Assembly: GCA_008508345.1 (NCBI GenBank)
Contig: QNGE01000147.1
Span: 339,590-403,589 of the forward strand
Length of the DNA stretch: 64,000 nucleotides
Direction of reading: 5' to 3'
Origin: Paragonimus westermani
Lineage: Eukaryota > Platyhelminthes > Trematoda > Plagiorchiida > Troglotrematidae
The notes beneath the pieces are model-generated. The model worked only from the letters and a program-made list of their open reading frames with translations. It was not told the origin of the DNA and did no database searches. The translations under genes and the position numbers were made by a program. Positions 1-12,100 of the stretch are shown here, piece by piece (the first letter of the stretch is position 1; every line of letters starts with the position of its first letter).

Positions 1-831
1 GTGGGGGAGGGGTCAGCAGTAGCATGTTTTCGCCTATCCACCCTGCTGTATGCAGCAGATAGGGCGATCCGGTTTATACTGCGAGACGGCCGATGCAGTA
101 TGGAATTGTTTGTGTTGTGAGTAGTTATGGTTGTGTGTGGGCTTAGATACTGCCAGCACGCCCAGACTTAAACAGGAGAACGATCAGGGTTCTCAACCAA
201 AGCCTTTGGTTCAAAAGCCTGTACCGCAAGGCAGCGGGTGGGTGGCAGTGTACCAGAAATGGTACGTTTTTCAGGAAGAGATGCCAAGCATCTTCCAACC
301 CCCAACCTGGAGGACCAGGAGACCGTGGTTTGTCAGACCTCTATCTGTTAGCCTACCTCGTATGAGTAACTCTGTCCAGTTTAGCGCAAAAGGTCATCGA
401 GATGCGCAAGCCGTCACACCACGTCAAGGTCCAGTCTCACCGTGACAAAGCAGTTGCGCACAGATAAGCTTGCCACAATGACAGAAAACAGGAAGCTGGC
501 GCACGAACACCCCACGGTAATTTGTATAGATGTTTTCAGCAAAATTTTCCTTAGAATTAAAGCAATCAACATTTTTCAGTGAATAATCTCTGGAACATGT
601 ATCATGCACAAAAATACAAAACACCCACAATAAACCTATGCTGTCAATCCAGGTTACTGCAGTGCTTTTAGAATAATAACCCAGTCCAACGTTGACTGGT
701 TGCGTCATCATTCGGTGGGCACTGCAGTTGTCAGGCCTCTTTGCCAGTGGTCTGGGTGTGAAATAAGCGTAATGTGAACAATACCCCACTTTGCAACCAT
801 TCCTTCTGCGCCTTGCCACGAATATGCCACG
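1..831. other. No recognisable gene
   Basis: Short open frames of about 100-130 codons occur on both strands, but none shows a recognisable domain, a start context or splice sites that would support a gene. It lies downstream of the 3' end of the minus-strand USP gene and is probably intergenic. Confidence 0.5.
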
Positions 832-867
832 AATGCTAAACTCGCCTATTTAGGTGAGTTTAGCATT
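832..867. repeat. 16-bp inverted repeat (hairpin)
   Basis: The left arm AATGCTAAACTCGCCT (832-847) pairs with 852-867 at 15 of 16 positions, the exception being one G-T wobble, around a 4-base loop ATTT. I see no coding context. It could be the core of a small palindromic repeat or an RNA hairpin; no family was recognised. Confidence 0.75.
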
Positions 868-1274
868 CCAACGTAGATAATTGAGCTTATCTCGAAGTAA
901 CCCAGTCCTCACTGCACGCGAGGCATGGGCTATGGCGATGCTTTGCGGAAAATTCACGGTCGTTTGCCAGTTTGGAGGAACGAAGGGCAATAGAACAGTT
1001 CGCATCTTGAATTAAAAATCGGTATACTGATTACCATACGGCAAATTCGCAAACACCAAACGCTGAAAAGTAACCGTACGGCCAGCAAGTTTATCGTAAG
1101 TGGGTAAATCGAAGCACATTTCCACCCGCCGAATATCACAACGATAGCATCTCAACGGCTCATACACATCAAGGTTAACTGTTTCCCACCGCCTAAGTAA
1201 ATGAAACGTCGTTGGTCAACCTAAGAAACGCGCACTTCAGCTCACAAGCGTTGCTGTCAGCAAGATGATGACAT

Positions 1275-1350
1275 TCTCAAGTTGACCATCACTCACAGTT
1301 GATCGCAGCGTTCTCAGTTGATCGCAGCGTTCGCATTCAGATAGACTATC
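1275..1350 (+). repeat. Dispersed repeat with internal 19-bp tandem duplication
   Basis: Two adjacent copies of a 19-bp unit beginning CAGTTGATCGCAGCGTTC lie at 1296-1314 and 1315-1333. The flanks (starting TCAAGTTGACCATCACTCAC and ending TTCAGATAGACT) reappear at 24,303-24,403, where they form an inverted pair. The same motif therefore occurs at two sites about 23 kb apart and belongs to a dispersed repeat family. No coding capacity is visible. Confidence 0.75.
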
Positions 1351-2432
1351 CAGCCATTTTCTTATATTTCACCCATGGAGTGTTCCTTAGCGGCCCGCGC
1401 ATAAACCATGTGAGCATTGCCGTTAGGCGCCAGTCTGAACCCAGCTAGTCGCATTGTTGCAAAGGGAGCCAGGCTTAACAGGAATGAAATAAATCCATAT
1501 CCTAATTTGTCTTCTGACTGTTCTATTCAAATGGCTCAAAAGGGGCAAATGTTTCAAATTAACAAGTATTGTTCGCCGCCCCTTGATGAGAATTCACCGT
1601 TCTCGTTTGAATCACCTGAAAAATGCCCTTTGACCCTTGGGAAATAATGACATCTCCAGGCCTCTGAAGTCCTGGCAATTCCTCGTATGCTTAGTCATAA
1701 GTGATAGGACGTCAAAGGCTTCCCTACCTGTAAATTCAACTTATTGTCGTGTCATGACGCAGACAGGACGAACCTAAAATAAAGCTGATGAGGCATAGTC
1801 ATAATAATTAGCTTTTGTTCGGTCAAACAAAGCGGACCAGATACTGTAATGCCCACCAGATGTTGCACGCCCTTTTCTAGAACCGTCTGGTGCCCGGACA
1901 ACTAATAAAAGTTAGTCCGGAGCAACAACCCGAAGGCACCATTGTTACCTGGGGTATTACATGATTTTCTTGCAACTATTTCTTACACCTCTGTGCATAA
2001 ATCATTTCTATCAAAGCTAACTACACCTATTTCGGCCCATAAATTTCCAACACCAACTGTACTTCTGTTGCGGAAAATGATTACTGTCGACTCGTGTCAC
2101 GCGATGTGGCTTACCCCGAGTGGCGCGTGCCATGCCATTTGTGGTTCTATCTCGCATCCGGTGTAAACCAAAAGGAGTAGGGCCAGGAGCCGTGCAAGCA
2201 GAGTGGGACTCCGACCACCTGTCCTTACCCAATCGTATCATAGGTGCACGTGATCATGTCCAATCAACAGAGGAGCATTACCAATAAACAGCCTTAACTC
2301 TACGGAAAATTACCGCACTAACGCGAGTCATGAGGCAGTAATCCTTTAAAGTCGCTCCTTAGAATCAGCGGGATCTAGCAGGCGGAAAACTTTGTCGGGA
2401 AACATTTATGAAACCTTTTAGTGGCTAACCAT
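1351..2432. other. No recognisable gene
   Basis: There are only short open frames without recognisable motifs. The region lies just downstream of the proposed polyadenylation signal of the USP gene on the minus strand. Confidence 0.45.
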
Positions 2433-2438
2433 TTTATT
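2433..2438 (-). promoter_or_regulatory. Candidate polyadenylation signal of the USP gene
   Basis: The plus strand reads TTTATT, so the minus strand reads AATAAA, about 230 bases downstream of the USP stop codon at 2670-2672. It is the first clear canonical hexamer after the stop. A 3' cDNA end would be needed to confirm it. Confidence 0.45.
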
Positions 2439-2669
2439 GTTTGACAAAATCAAGCGCTTGAAAAATCCCACACTCTGAATTCGGTTAATGTACAAGAGAG
2501 GACACAATTATCCCCCACATAAACCATGTGGGTGAATACGCAGTCAGTAACAAATGCATAGCAAGGGGAATTGAACAGCAATGCGTAAAAAATGAAAGTG
2601 AGGGAAAGACGTAGGGACATAATAAACTTCCAGGCAAATAAACAGTTTGACACGTTGAATAAAACTTCG

Positions 2670-3128
2670 TCAACTGGGTACACGTTCATAAAACAACAAG
2701 AAGGGCTGACAATTACGAACAGTGGTCAACGAGACCTTCGTCACATGGCTGTCAGAACAACAGAACCATACACGATCATCCGGTTCTGTGGGCTCTGTGA
2801 ACGATTGGGTGTTGATCGCATTCATCATTCCATCCAAATCGGATTCTCGTGTGGGAAAATTGCTTAGGTCGGACGCGGATTTGAGTAACTGTGTACGATC
2901 ACAGCGACGAAGCCGGCGCACTAGATCATGTGAAGTCAACGGCCATTTGGGAGGATGATCAAGAGGAGTGATAAATTGCTTGAACAGAGTTTTTAATTTG
3001 TCCGGTTGCTCCGAGCCCGAAGAACCGGTAGGATCAACAGCAACGTAGGCCACGTAATGGCCCCCAGCCAAACGACCAATGTGCTCCACCACGCCATACA
3101 ATCGATAGCACACTGAACTGCAGGCAGA
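2670..3128 (-). CDS. USP16/45: USP terminal exon: His box and C-terminus
   Basis: This 459-nt phase-0 exon follows the acceptor GTAACCCTACAG and ends with TGA at 2670-2672. It starts SACSSVCYRLYGVVEHIG and continues LAGGHYVAYV, giving the catalytic His. A roughly 70-residue insertion follows, then RVWFCCSDSHVTKVSLTTV (catalytic Asp region) and CQPFLLFYERV, the standard USP16 C-terminus. The preceding intron runs from 3129 to 10,690. Confidence 0.93.
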   Translation of the reverse strand, partial: SACSSVCYRLYGVVEHIGRLAGGHYVAYVAVDPTGSSGSEQPDKLKTLFKQFITPLDHPPKWPLTSHDLVRRLRRCDRTQLLKSASDLSNFPTRESDLDGMMNAINTQSFTEPTEPDDRVWFCCSDSHVTKVSLTTVRNCQPFLLFYERVPS

Positions 3129-6100
3129 CTGTAGGGTTACAACAAGACCACAAGGACGAATATTGAAAGCAAAAGACATTTAAAAAGTAAAGAATGACTA
3201 CCATTAAGATATTATCTTATGCTAGGCTGTCGTGCACACAGCTTTTAAAAATGTGGCATATTGAAGACCAAGCAAGAAAACCGATTTATCAACAGTTCAA
3301 TTAGAAAAAACGAGGTTGAATACCTTCAACAGAGGATTTGCTGGTAATGGAGAGAGATAATAGCCTATAAAGTCAGCAAAGACACACTACTTCAGTCAAC
3401 CAATCAGAAAATGGAACGACGAAGTGATGCTCAACAGTTACAAAGACGCAGGAGAGAAGGAAGGGCGGTTACGGTGTGTGGAGAAGCAAAGTATCCAGGC
3501 GTGCTGGCTAGAAAGACAATTAAGGCTTTTGTCATCTAAAACGTTAGGCACCGAATACGATTTAGTATCACACAGAAAAAAAGAGGATTGAGTGGCCTTC
3601 CAAGCCCTGTTCCCATACTAAAGACCTGAAGGATCGTATGTTAGTCTCATCAACCACAGAAGGCAGTAGTCTACATCTGTGAGCTTTACGGCATAAGCGA
3701 TACGACAAAAGTTCAAGTGAATAAAACCATTATCGGACGAAAAAATCTCAACACAATCAACATAAAGCATCCAAATTTGTCAAATGTAAAACAAAAGATG
3801 TGTCTCACACGTTCCTTGATATGAAAAAAACTGAGGCTTCCACTGAGAAGCCTGTATCAACAAAATTATTGACTCTTACATGGAGCCCCGTTTACTGTTT
3901 ACTCCATCCTGTTAATAAACTCGCACTCATACCACCACGTGGACTACTGTCATGAGAAGCGACAGTCGCCGTAATCACGGCTACAACTTGAAACTGAAAA
4001 TGGTGACGGTGATCATCGTGACCTGTCCCCCCCCGAAAAAATTACCACACAATCATGCAACATTGATCGGCAGAGCGTTTAATTGTCGTTCGCGTGCGCA
4101 CGAACTCTGGACCTTGGTCACATCATTATTATGTTAATTATTGCCATTGACGTCGACAACGGGAACCTGCGTACAAAACAATGTAATGAGTATTGACAAG
4201 CGACAGGAAGGTTAACAAGTAGCAAGCATGTAAACAGGGCCTAGTGGGAACCTGCTTAAATTAGCTAATTTGATTGAGGACATCATCAATCACGAGCAGT
4301 CAGCAAAACGTCTAGTCCTTCCTGGTGAAGTAGGTCAGTCAAACAAGTTCCTGAGTAGTGACGACACAATCAGGTTAAAGATTTTCAAACACGTCAGCGG
4401 CTACGTTCATTGGACTGTACTGCGACCAACTTACTCAACGATGTCACCATCATATAGATCAGTATACGAGAAAAACGGGTGATCCCATGAAAGAGATTAA
4501 TCTCAATTCCACCTCAAGCTGTAATTCCACATGGTAGGAACCATCGTGCACGCTATTGTGAATAACAAAATAAACAATTTATTGCTCACTGCGGTTAAAG
4601 TAGCACAGTCAGAACAGCATGAGGCTGCTATGCTGACTGCCAACTTCCGTTGGCGTTCCATTTAAAAGCAACGCCAACTGGATGCATGCTGGCTACTATG
4701 ATCCGAGGATTGTGAGACAGTATGTTACGTTTACCGTTTAAACAAAAATATAAAACAGCTACAGAGTGGTCGGTTTAGCATAAAGCAGTACGCACTGTGT
4801 GAACAAGAGAAGTGATAATGATAAGATGGTCAATTCAAATGGTTGCCGACTGATCGGTCGCGGATCACTAGCGTACGTATCACAAAGTAATTAATAGAGT
4901 CAAGCCAGAAACGAAACACGTGGGTGATGAGTTGCGTCACAGTCATTAAAACACAGGCGAACGGATAAAGTGGTGATTCATCGTTTGGTGTGAAATAGCT
5001 AACGCAGGAGAGAGGTAGGGGAACTTGAAGTCGGGTTTCACCGCCATCATAACAGCTGAGTCTGACCAGAAGGTACTGTGGCTTGGGCCTCTGAGCATCA
5101 CAAGTGACGTAGAATATCCTGGAAGAAAATGCCGATAAGATAATAAAAGAAGACTGAAGAGGAGTTAAAAGTGGCATGAGTACAGGTACGCCACTGACTG
5201 CGGTACACTACCATCTCGGACAGCGTTTCTAATCAGCGATTTGAGTGGTCACGAAGACCCCAGTCAGGCAGGTGACACCTACTCCCTTTGGTCAATGGAG
5301 CAATCAGTCTTCAAATTTCGCGACCACGCCGTTGCCTGACCATCACGTGGTTTCACCCAACTATCGGTGTTCTCAGTATATAATGCCCGGTACGGCAAAC
5401 GCTCAGTTGGTGTGCGGAGTACGTGACGCAACCATCACAGGCTGTGTACCGGGATAAGTTGACCAATAAATCACGCATCCCGAGCGTTCGAGAATACGCG
5501 TCGGCGAACGGCCACCGTGTTCACGCGATCACTCCACTTAATATGGGCTAATTGGCGGACGCGTCGGTGATCAAACACAGTCAATCTGCCTATACCCTTG
5601 TCGCGAAAAGGCGACGTTTCCGAGCCATGGAGTAAAACAGAACGCGCGTTGGCATTATACACCCCTCATTTCATCAACAACTGGATGTCTTTTCGAAGCC
5701 ACAGATGACGCAGGTTGGCAACGACAACTCGTGCCTTTTCTATCCTCGCTGATGAGGTAGTGTTATCCAATTGAGTGAAGGTGTCTACAGTCTCAAGTGG
5801 GTTATATGCAGTAAAGAAGGTAGGAGTGGGAAGGTCGCAGTCTTGGAGCAGTACTTTGCACTTTGAAGGTGTGGAGCACATTCCGTAAAAAGCAGCCCGG
5901 TCACTCACTTTGTTCAGCTTGGCCTGCATGCCTTTGGCAGAGGGACTTAGTGAGACAGTGACATCCATGTACTCCATGTCGATCAACCTAGCTTCGGGAA
6001 CCAGCGAGCTGACACAAAATGAGATCAGAGTAACTTGGACGCAACAGACACTAGACTGATGCCTCTATGGTTGTCACAAAGACTTCGGGCATCCTTTTTG

Positions 6101-9100
6101 AAAACAGAAAGCACTACTGATAGGCACCAACCACGAGGTGCCTCTTCGGTTTCCTAAATAATCTGTAGGAGTTTTGTCAGTTCAGATATCAACCTCTCCC
6201 CACCATCCTTGAAAAGAGGGGAGAGGAGATCTGGTCAAGGAACCTTGTTAAGCTTCAGTAACCTAAGCTCCGTACTCATTTCTGTTTCTGACGGAGAGCC
6301 GTCTGAAGCTAAGTAACTGACCACTCAGGTCCCAGCGTCTATGGGGTCTGACTGAGGCCACCTGAACTGTACCTCAAAAATTTTAGTCCGCCTGCCAAGT
6401 CGGCGCTACTGGCTGGAAATCACTAAACCATCTCTTTTCCATATATGGTCTCAATTACACCAGCTCGACAGCCAGTACAACTATGAGCCAGAGAAAATAA
6501 CTTTCTGCTATTCACAGATAAAAGTTCATTTTACCTCTTTCGACTGTTCGACCAAGTGGTACTTACGGTCTTTGCGCAAGCTTTGGTCAGCTTACGTTCA
6601 AGTTTTCGACGGACATCACAATCAGACCCAGATGGGATCAAGCGACGCCTGTTTATACGGTTTATTGACGTGACAGAAATCCAGTTCTGCGACAATTGCA
6701 CAGCTCGTTCGAAACCTCTTCGCAGAAAGCTTTCAGAGCTGCTGCGATTTGTCTCCGGTGTTCATTAGGTTCTCTCACCTGATTCGAAATGGGCAGTTTG
6801 CTTACCAATACTTCCTCGTAAGCGTCCTTCACTTTCCCTTCACTCGAACGCCAGTTATGTGTCTTGCATTTACGACCCCGGGGCAAATGACGAAACAAAA
6901 TGGGCACACACAAAAGCGTGATCCGAGTCCAGGTGGTTGCTGCAAGAGGCATGATAGCCTTTAACCGACTGGTGCCATCTGTAAGTGACTGCTACGTGAC
7001 TGAGCTGTGTCCACGCATGAGAAGCACGAGGTGATCGCCATGTAACACAATGCCTCTTCCTGTGTTGGAATGCGGTGTTCAAAGCATAGAGACCGTAAGA
7101 TGCGCACAACTGCAGCAATCTTTCGCGATTATCAGTGCGTTGTGTCCAGATATAAAACATACCTCCTAGGCAATTCCCCTCTGGAGAAAGGAGACCAGGC
7201 TGGACATTCAAATCGTCCGGTTGTATGATGTCAGTGTCCAGTCTGCCTCAAAAGGTCAACGAGGGCGTCATAGAGCACATCCTTGGTAGCATACGAACAG
7301 CTATCCAGCGAAGCATACACAGATATGAATATACAACACTTTTTTGATTTGCGTCGACAAACGTTAACCGATGGATTGAAACTGATAACACACAAGTGAC
7401 TGTTCACTGGGATCCATTCGAGCAGACACTGTTCCATTTTGGAACTCCGTGCAATTCTCACTCCAGCTTGATCACGAGATTTAGCTTAGGTGTCACCACA
7501 GACCTTGACAAAGAAGTGCTTGGATCGACAGTTAGCTAGAGGTAAGCGCGAGTGAATAGCGGTGCTCAAATAGTAGACTCGCGTTACCGCCATACAGCGC
7601 ACATTAGGCTTCAGACTTGAGAGATTACTCACCACAGCAGCTTGCTGTCGGAGAGTGTGGACATTGAAGGCTTTCGAAAACAATTGTCGTCCGAAAATAC
7701 ACGGAAGATAGAAAACCTAGGGGGCAAAATGGAGGGAGAAAGGCGTAATGGGTGAATGATTTCACTGTCAGGAGAACGATGGCTTCTGATACTTCCCAGT
7801 CGTTTATGCCATAGAAGGGTGTGATTTAAGAGAGCCCACTCCGAGTCTCCGACCCAAGAGTCTGACCTGTGAGACAAAAGGACAGAGGGTTTATTCGAAT
7901 TCAGCATAATGAAAAAAGTACCTGACAGACAACAATAAAGTAAGGTAACCGTTTCGACCATGGTCAAACAAGCCAATCGTTTCACGCTGTAAACATCTTT
8001 GGCCCGAAGCATAATCAACCACTTTAGGCATACGTCCATCTCCTTCAGTTTGACAGTCATCAATCCTCTTTTGTTCTGCCCACCGGGGTTAGCATGAATG
8101 TTGCACCGAGCGTATGTATAGATGTCTGTCTTGAGGCCTCTGAGGATAACCAAACCTTGACTATTTCTTGATACAGCCATTCCACAGAGCTCATCAGGGC
8201 ACATAAGGATTACTACTCCTTGCTTCTTTCCGACATGATACGTCTTTTACACTAGCGATGCTCAATGTGCATACACTAACTAAAGAGGAGAAACAACTAA
8301 GTTTAATGCAGACCTTATAATCCACTGCCACTTATAGGATCACAGCTTGTTACAGTAGGGAAAAAGACCTTTTATCATGTGCTTCCCTGTCTCTGTGGTG
8401 GTCGGTAAAAAATGTGTTGGACGGTTTATAGGTATCAAGAAAAGGTAAATGAAAATGAATGAGAGGAAGCTTCGACGAAGGTTTTGGCCGAAACTGTGTC
8501 AAAGACGAACGCAGAAACACACCGAAACAACAATCCGTCAGATTTGCGCATTTAATGACCCGTGGGACTGGGCTAGAAAGACGGTTAGGAAACTTGCAGT
8601 GCAGGCTGTCTTTCACGCATGTGTCGAGCGAGCAACGTTTTGAAACTCGACCGGTCCAGCCATGTCCACGAGGTTAGGCAATGCGTTCCAGCGTGAACAG
8701 ATCCTCACTTCGAAGCAGTTCTGTCCGCAAAGTAACCCGCCTACCTCCTTACTCAATTTCAGTAAACGACCTCTTAAACGTTCATCTTTGTTTAACTAGG
8801 GAAGACGTGACACTGAATGACTCGGGGTATGGAGTATTTTGTAGGCAAAAATATGGTCTCCCCTGATGCGTCTGTAAATCATTGAGAAGTGGTTTAATTT
8901 TGCCACTCTTTCTGAGCAGGGTATTTGCATAAGCCCCATAATTCTTTTAGTGGCCCGTCTCCGAACACTTCCTCAAGATAAGGATCGCAGGTCTGCACGC
9001 TCGTTTCCAAGTGTGGGTGGATTACGGGAGCGAACACCGTGGGAAACTGTTCAGGGCGTAGGGTACCATAAATACTTCCTAAGAGGTTCACGGTTATTTC

Positions 9101-12100
9101 TGCTTTTCAACCATGGCCACACAATTTGTAGGGAAACTCAAACTGACGGCCACTGTAGTCCATAGGTACGTTCGCAAACTGATAATAAATAGCCTTGTAT
9201 CTCTAAGGTTGTGGTCAGCACAATCTTGAGGGCGCATGTGCATGACTTCACATTTGTTGATAGTGAACGAAGTGTTATTTTTTGTGGATCATCGATTTCG
9301 ACATTTCAACTCACTCTGTAAGGTTACCACATCTTCCGAGCACTCTAGAACTCCCCAGAGTTTTTTCAACGACGTAGGGTAACACAGACGATTTGACTAT
9401 GCTGGGTAGTTGAAGGGAATGAATAAGCGGAGGTCCTCAAATGGGTCTTAGAGAAACACAGCTGTTTATAGAGAACCATTCTGATAGTTGTCTATTCCCC
9501 TTGACGTTGAGCGTACGCTCAATCAGATAATCCCCAAACCACGTGAGTAACCGCTCATCAAAGCCACAACTAGTGAGTTTCCGTAACAAAACGAAACGAT
9601 CAACCTAGTCAAATGCTCCGGAAAAAAATCAAAATAAATCACATCTGCAGTCAGCAATCGTCCAAAAGTCACGAGTAATCAGCAAATTTGTGACGCATGC
9701 GTATCCCCTCGGTGACCTGTTTGAGATCTTCAGCATTTGCCCAGAGTCATCTAGTAAGCTCTCCAGTGCTTCGCAGACCACTGAAAACAGTGCTATTAGT
9801 CGATGGTTTACTGAGTCATCTCTACATCCACCTTTGAAAATAGGTACGACTGTGAACTGTTTTCAAACTTTCCGTAGATGGTCAATTGGCAAGGAGCGGT
9901 CAAAAATTACTGTAAACAGCTCTGCTAACTCGGTAGCACAGCTTTCCAAGACCAAAGGAGATATTAAGTTTGGACAGAGTGGCTTGTGAGTTAGCAGGTT
10001 ATCAAATTTCATCGACTTGTCACACTGAAATCGGGGGTAACTCGGTTAGGTTGCTGCCTATGTGCTCAAAAGCCGCCCGTGATTTGCAGTTGTGCACACC
10101 TACGTACTGGTTACCCAGAGTTTTGGCCGCATTTGCATCTATATTGGTAAATTCACCAGAGGTCTGTCAACGAGAAATGTCAACCTCACTCCTCGTGTGA
10201 AATGCGACTTCGCTGTAGAAATACTTAGGATTCAACGATGGGCTGCCAGCGCTGAACTAGGTTGAGTGTGGTGATGGAGCCAGGCCATTCAGCCATGCTA
10301 GGCGGTCTTCATTCCTGCGAAATTTGTCTTGTGATAGACCTTTAGACTTGTAGTTTGAGGTGAATGTCCAATTCCATGTAGATGGCTAAGTACAACTACC
10401 TTATGATGAATACAACCAAGTGGAGATGTAATATTTAAATTACCCATCATCATAACGTTGAACAGCGCTTGTAAAAGTCCTGAGGAACTGATATGGATTG
10501 CTGTAATCAACTTTACCTCGAGGATAGGAAACAAATAACTGGTAGGACATGTATTACAATTCCGAATCATTTTTTATTTGGCTTTCTCTAATGTGAATGG
10601 AGAGAGTGGAGCAGGACTGAACAAAAGTGTGATACGGTTGTGTATACAGAGCAAAGCAAGCAAAAGCATGACGTTGTTTCAGGAACTTACCAGATAAAGA
10701 GCAGAGCAGAAAGGAGTGATGTCGAGAATGATCGGGAAAGATACTGACTTTTGAGATTTTTGTAGATTATTGCCGAACTAAAATAGAGATAACACGGAGA
10801 AGCGTGAAAACACTGAGAGTGGTTGTGAACTTTATGTTATTCGGAAGTTACAGAAAGAAAAGCATACCAATCAGTGCCAGGACGTGGTGGTGGATCAAAA
10901 TTGTTCGGTATACGAAAGCAAATTTGGTTTGGCTCAACGTCCGAAGTTGTTCACACAAACTACTCGCCAAGAAGTGATCCGTCTGAGTGAGACATGAAAA
11001 TCGGTTGATATCGGTGTTGCTAACTTCCTTCCGCATTTCTTATGCACTCATTTTTTGTCCTTTTGGAAGAGAATATCTGGGTAACACGAGCAAATGATGT
11101 TGCAAAGAATACAGAAACATCATTTCGTTTAGTTGAGGACAGGATAATTACACAGGAACTAAAGCAAAACCTTGTCCGACCTAGTCGGCCATGGTCATAC
11201 AGTCAGATGAGAAGTTTTCAAGTCAATCTGCCGCATCATACGCGTTCACACCAAAAGTATGGAATATTGCATCTTCGTGGCCGCAGAAGCCATTGGAATT
11301 CGGTTAAGCCCCTACACGCGTACGTCTTTTTTCTAAGCAGCCTATCTGCCATGGTCGTCAGTTGCTGTAACAAATGATCATCGCAAAAAATATAGCCGTA
11401 ATCCAACAGTCACGCTAGATTCGCACAGTATTAGTGACCACTCAATCCTCCATTGAACGCCAATTTCAGATTCGCTGTAGTGTTTGGTCCGAAGATAACA
11501 AACTGAGAACCAGCTTGTTCGCCACGGCTCGATACCAACCCACTACAGGCGGTATGTGAAAGGATCAAGTAAAGAGACGTTTATCACCTGTTTGGTGAGA
11601 GTCCAATATCCTATCAGTGACGACAAGATGTGGAATTACTAATTTACTGTTAAGTACGAGGGATTAACGTGGATGAATACATCGTTCTGGCAAATGCTGG
11701 TAACATGAGCACGTTTTTAATTTGGCAGTTCACCTCAAAATTTGCATACTTGTTGAAAGCGTTTCAAATGGACTGTTAGCAATGGTGGTGCTTCCAGAAT
11801 CAGATCCCGTCGGATTGCATCTCGGTAGACAGGAGTGTGGGTGCCATCCCTCTGGCTCAAGTCGAACATGCGACCAGACGCTTTGTTATCATGTCCCTTC
11901 CCGCACGATTCACAGATAATCTGATTAGGACCAGTGAGACGCTCGGGCGCTGTGAACCGAGAGAGGCAGGAGTAGAGCGTTCCGCTGGAGTCATTCGGAC
12001 CATGGGACACTCCGTCAAATACACACGCGCGAAGTGGAATCTGAGAGAGTCGACTGGCCTGGATGATCTCGTCGGAACCGAACAGCTCAACCCCTTGCAC

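Noticed and set aside
4956..5060. Minus-strand segment reading FKFPYLSPAL as the missing USP exon
   Set aside because: It lacks good splice sites and the surrounding residues do not match. The exon at 10,691-10,777 fits exactly in sequence, phase and splice signals.
5245..5470. Possible LTR (TATA near 5,373, AATAAA near 5,464)
   Set aside because: The two signals are 90 bases apart, with no TG...CA ends, repeat copy or target duplication.
7629..8204. 191-codon minus-strand frame as a host gene
   Set aside because: Only its end overlaps RTE endonuclease sequence in another frame. The remainder has no recognisable motif and lies inside the USP intron.
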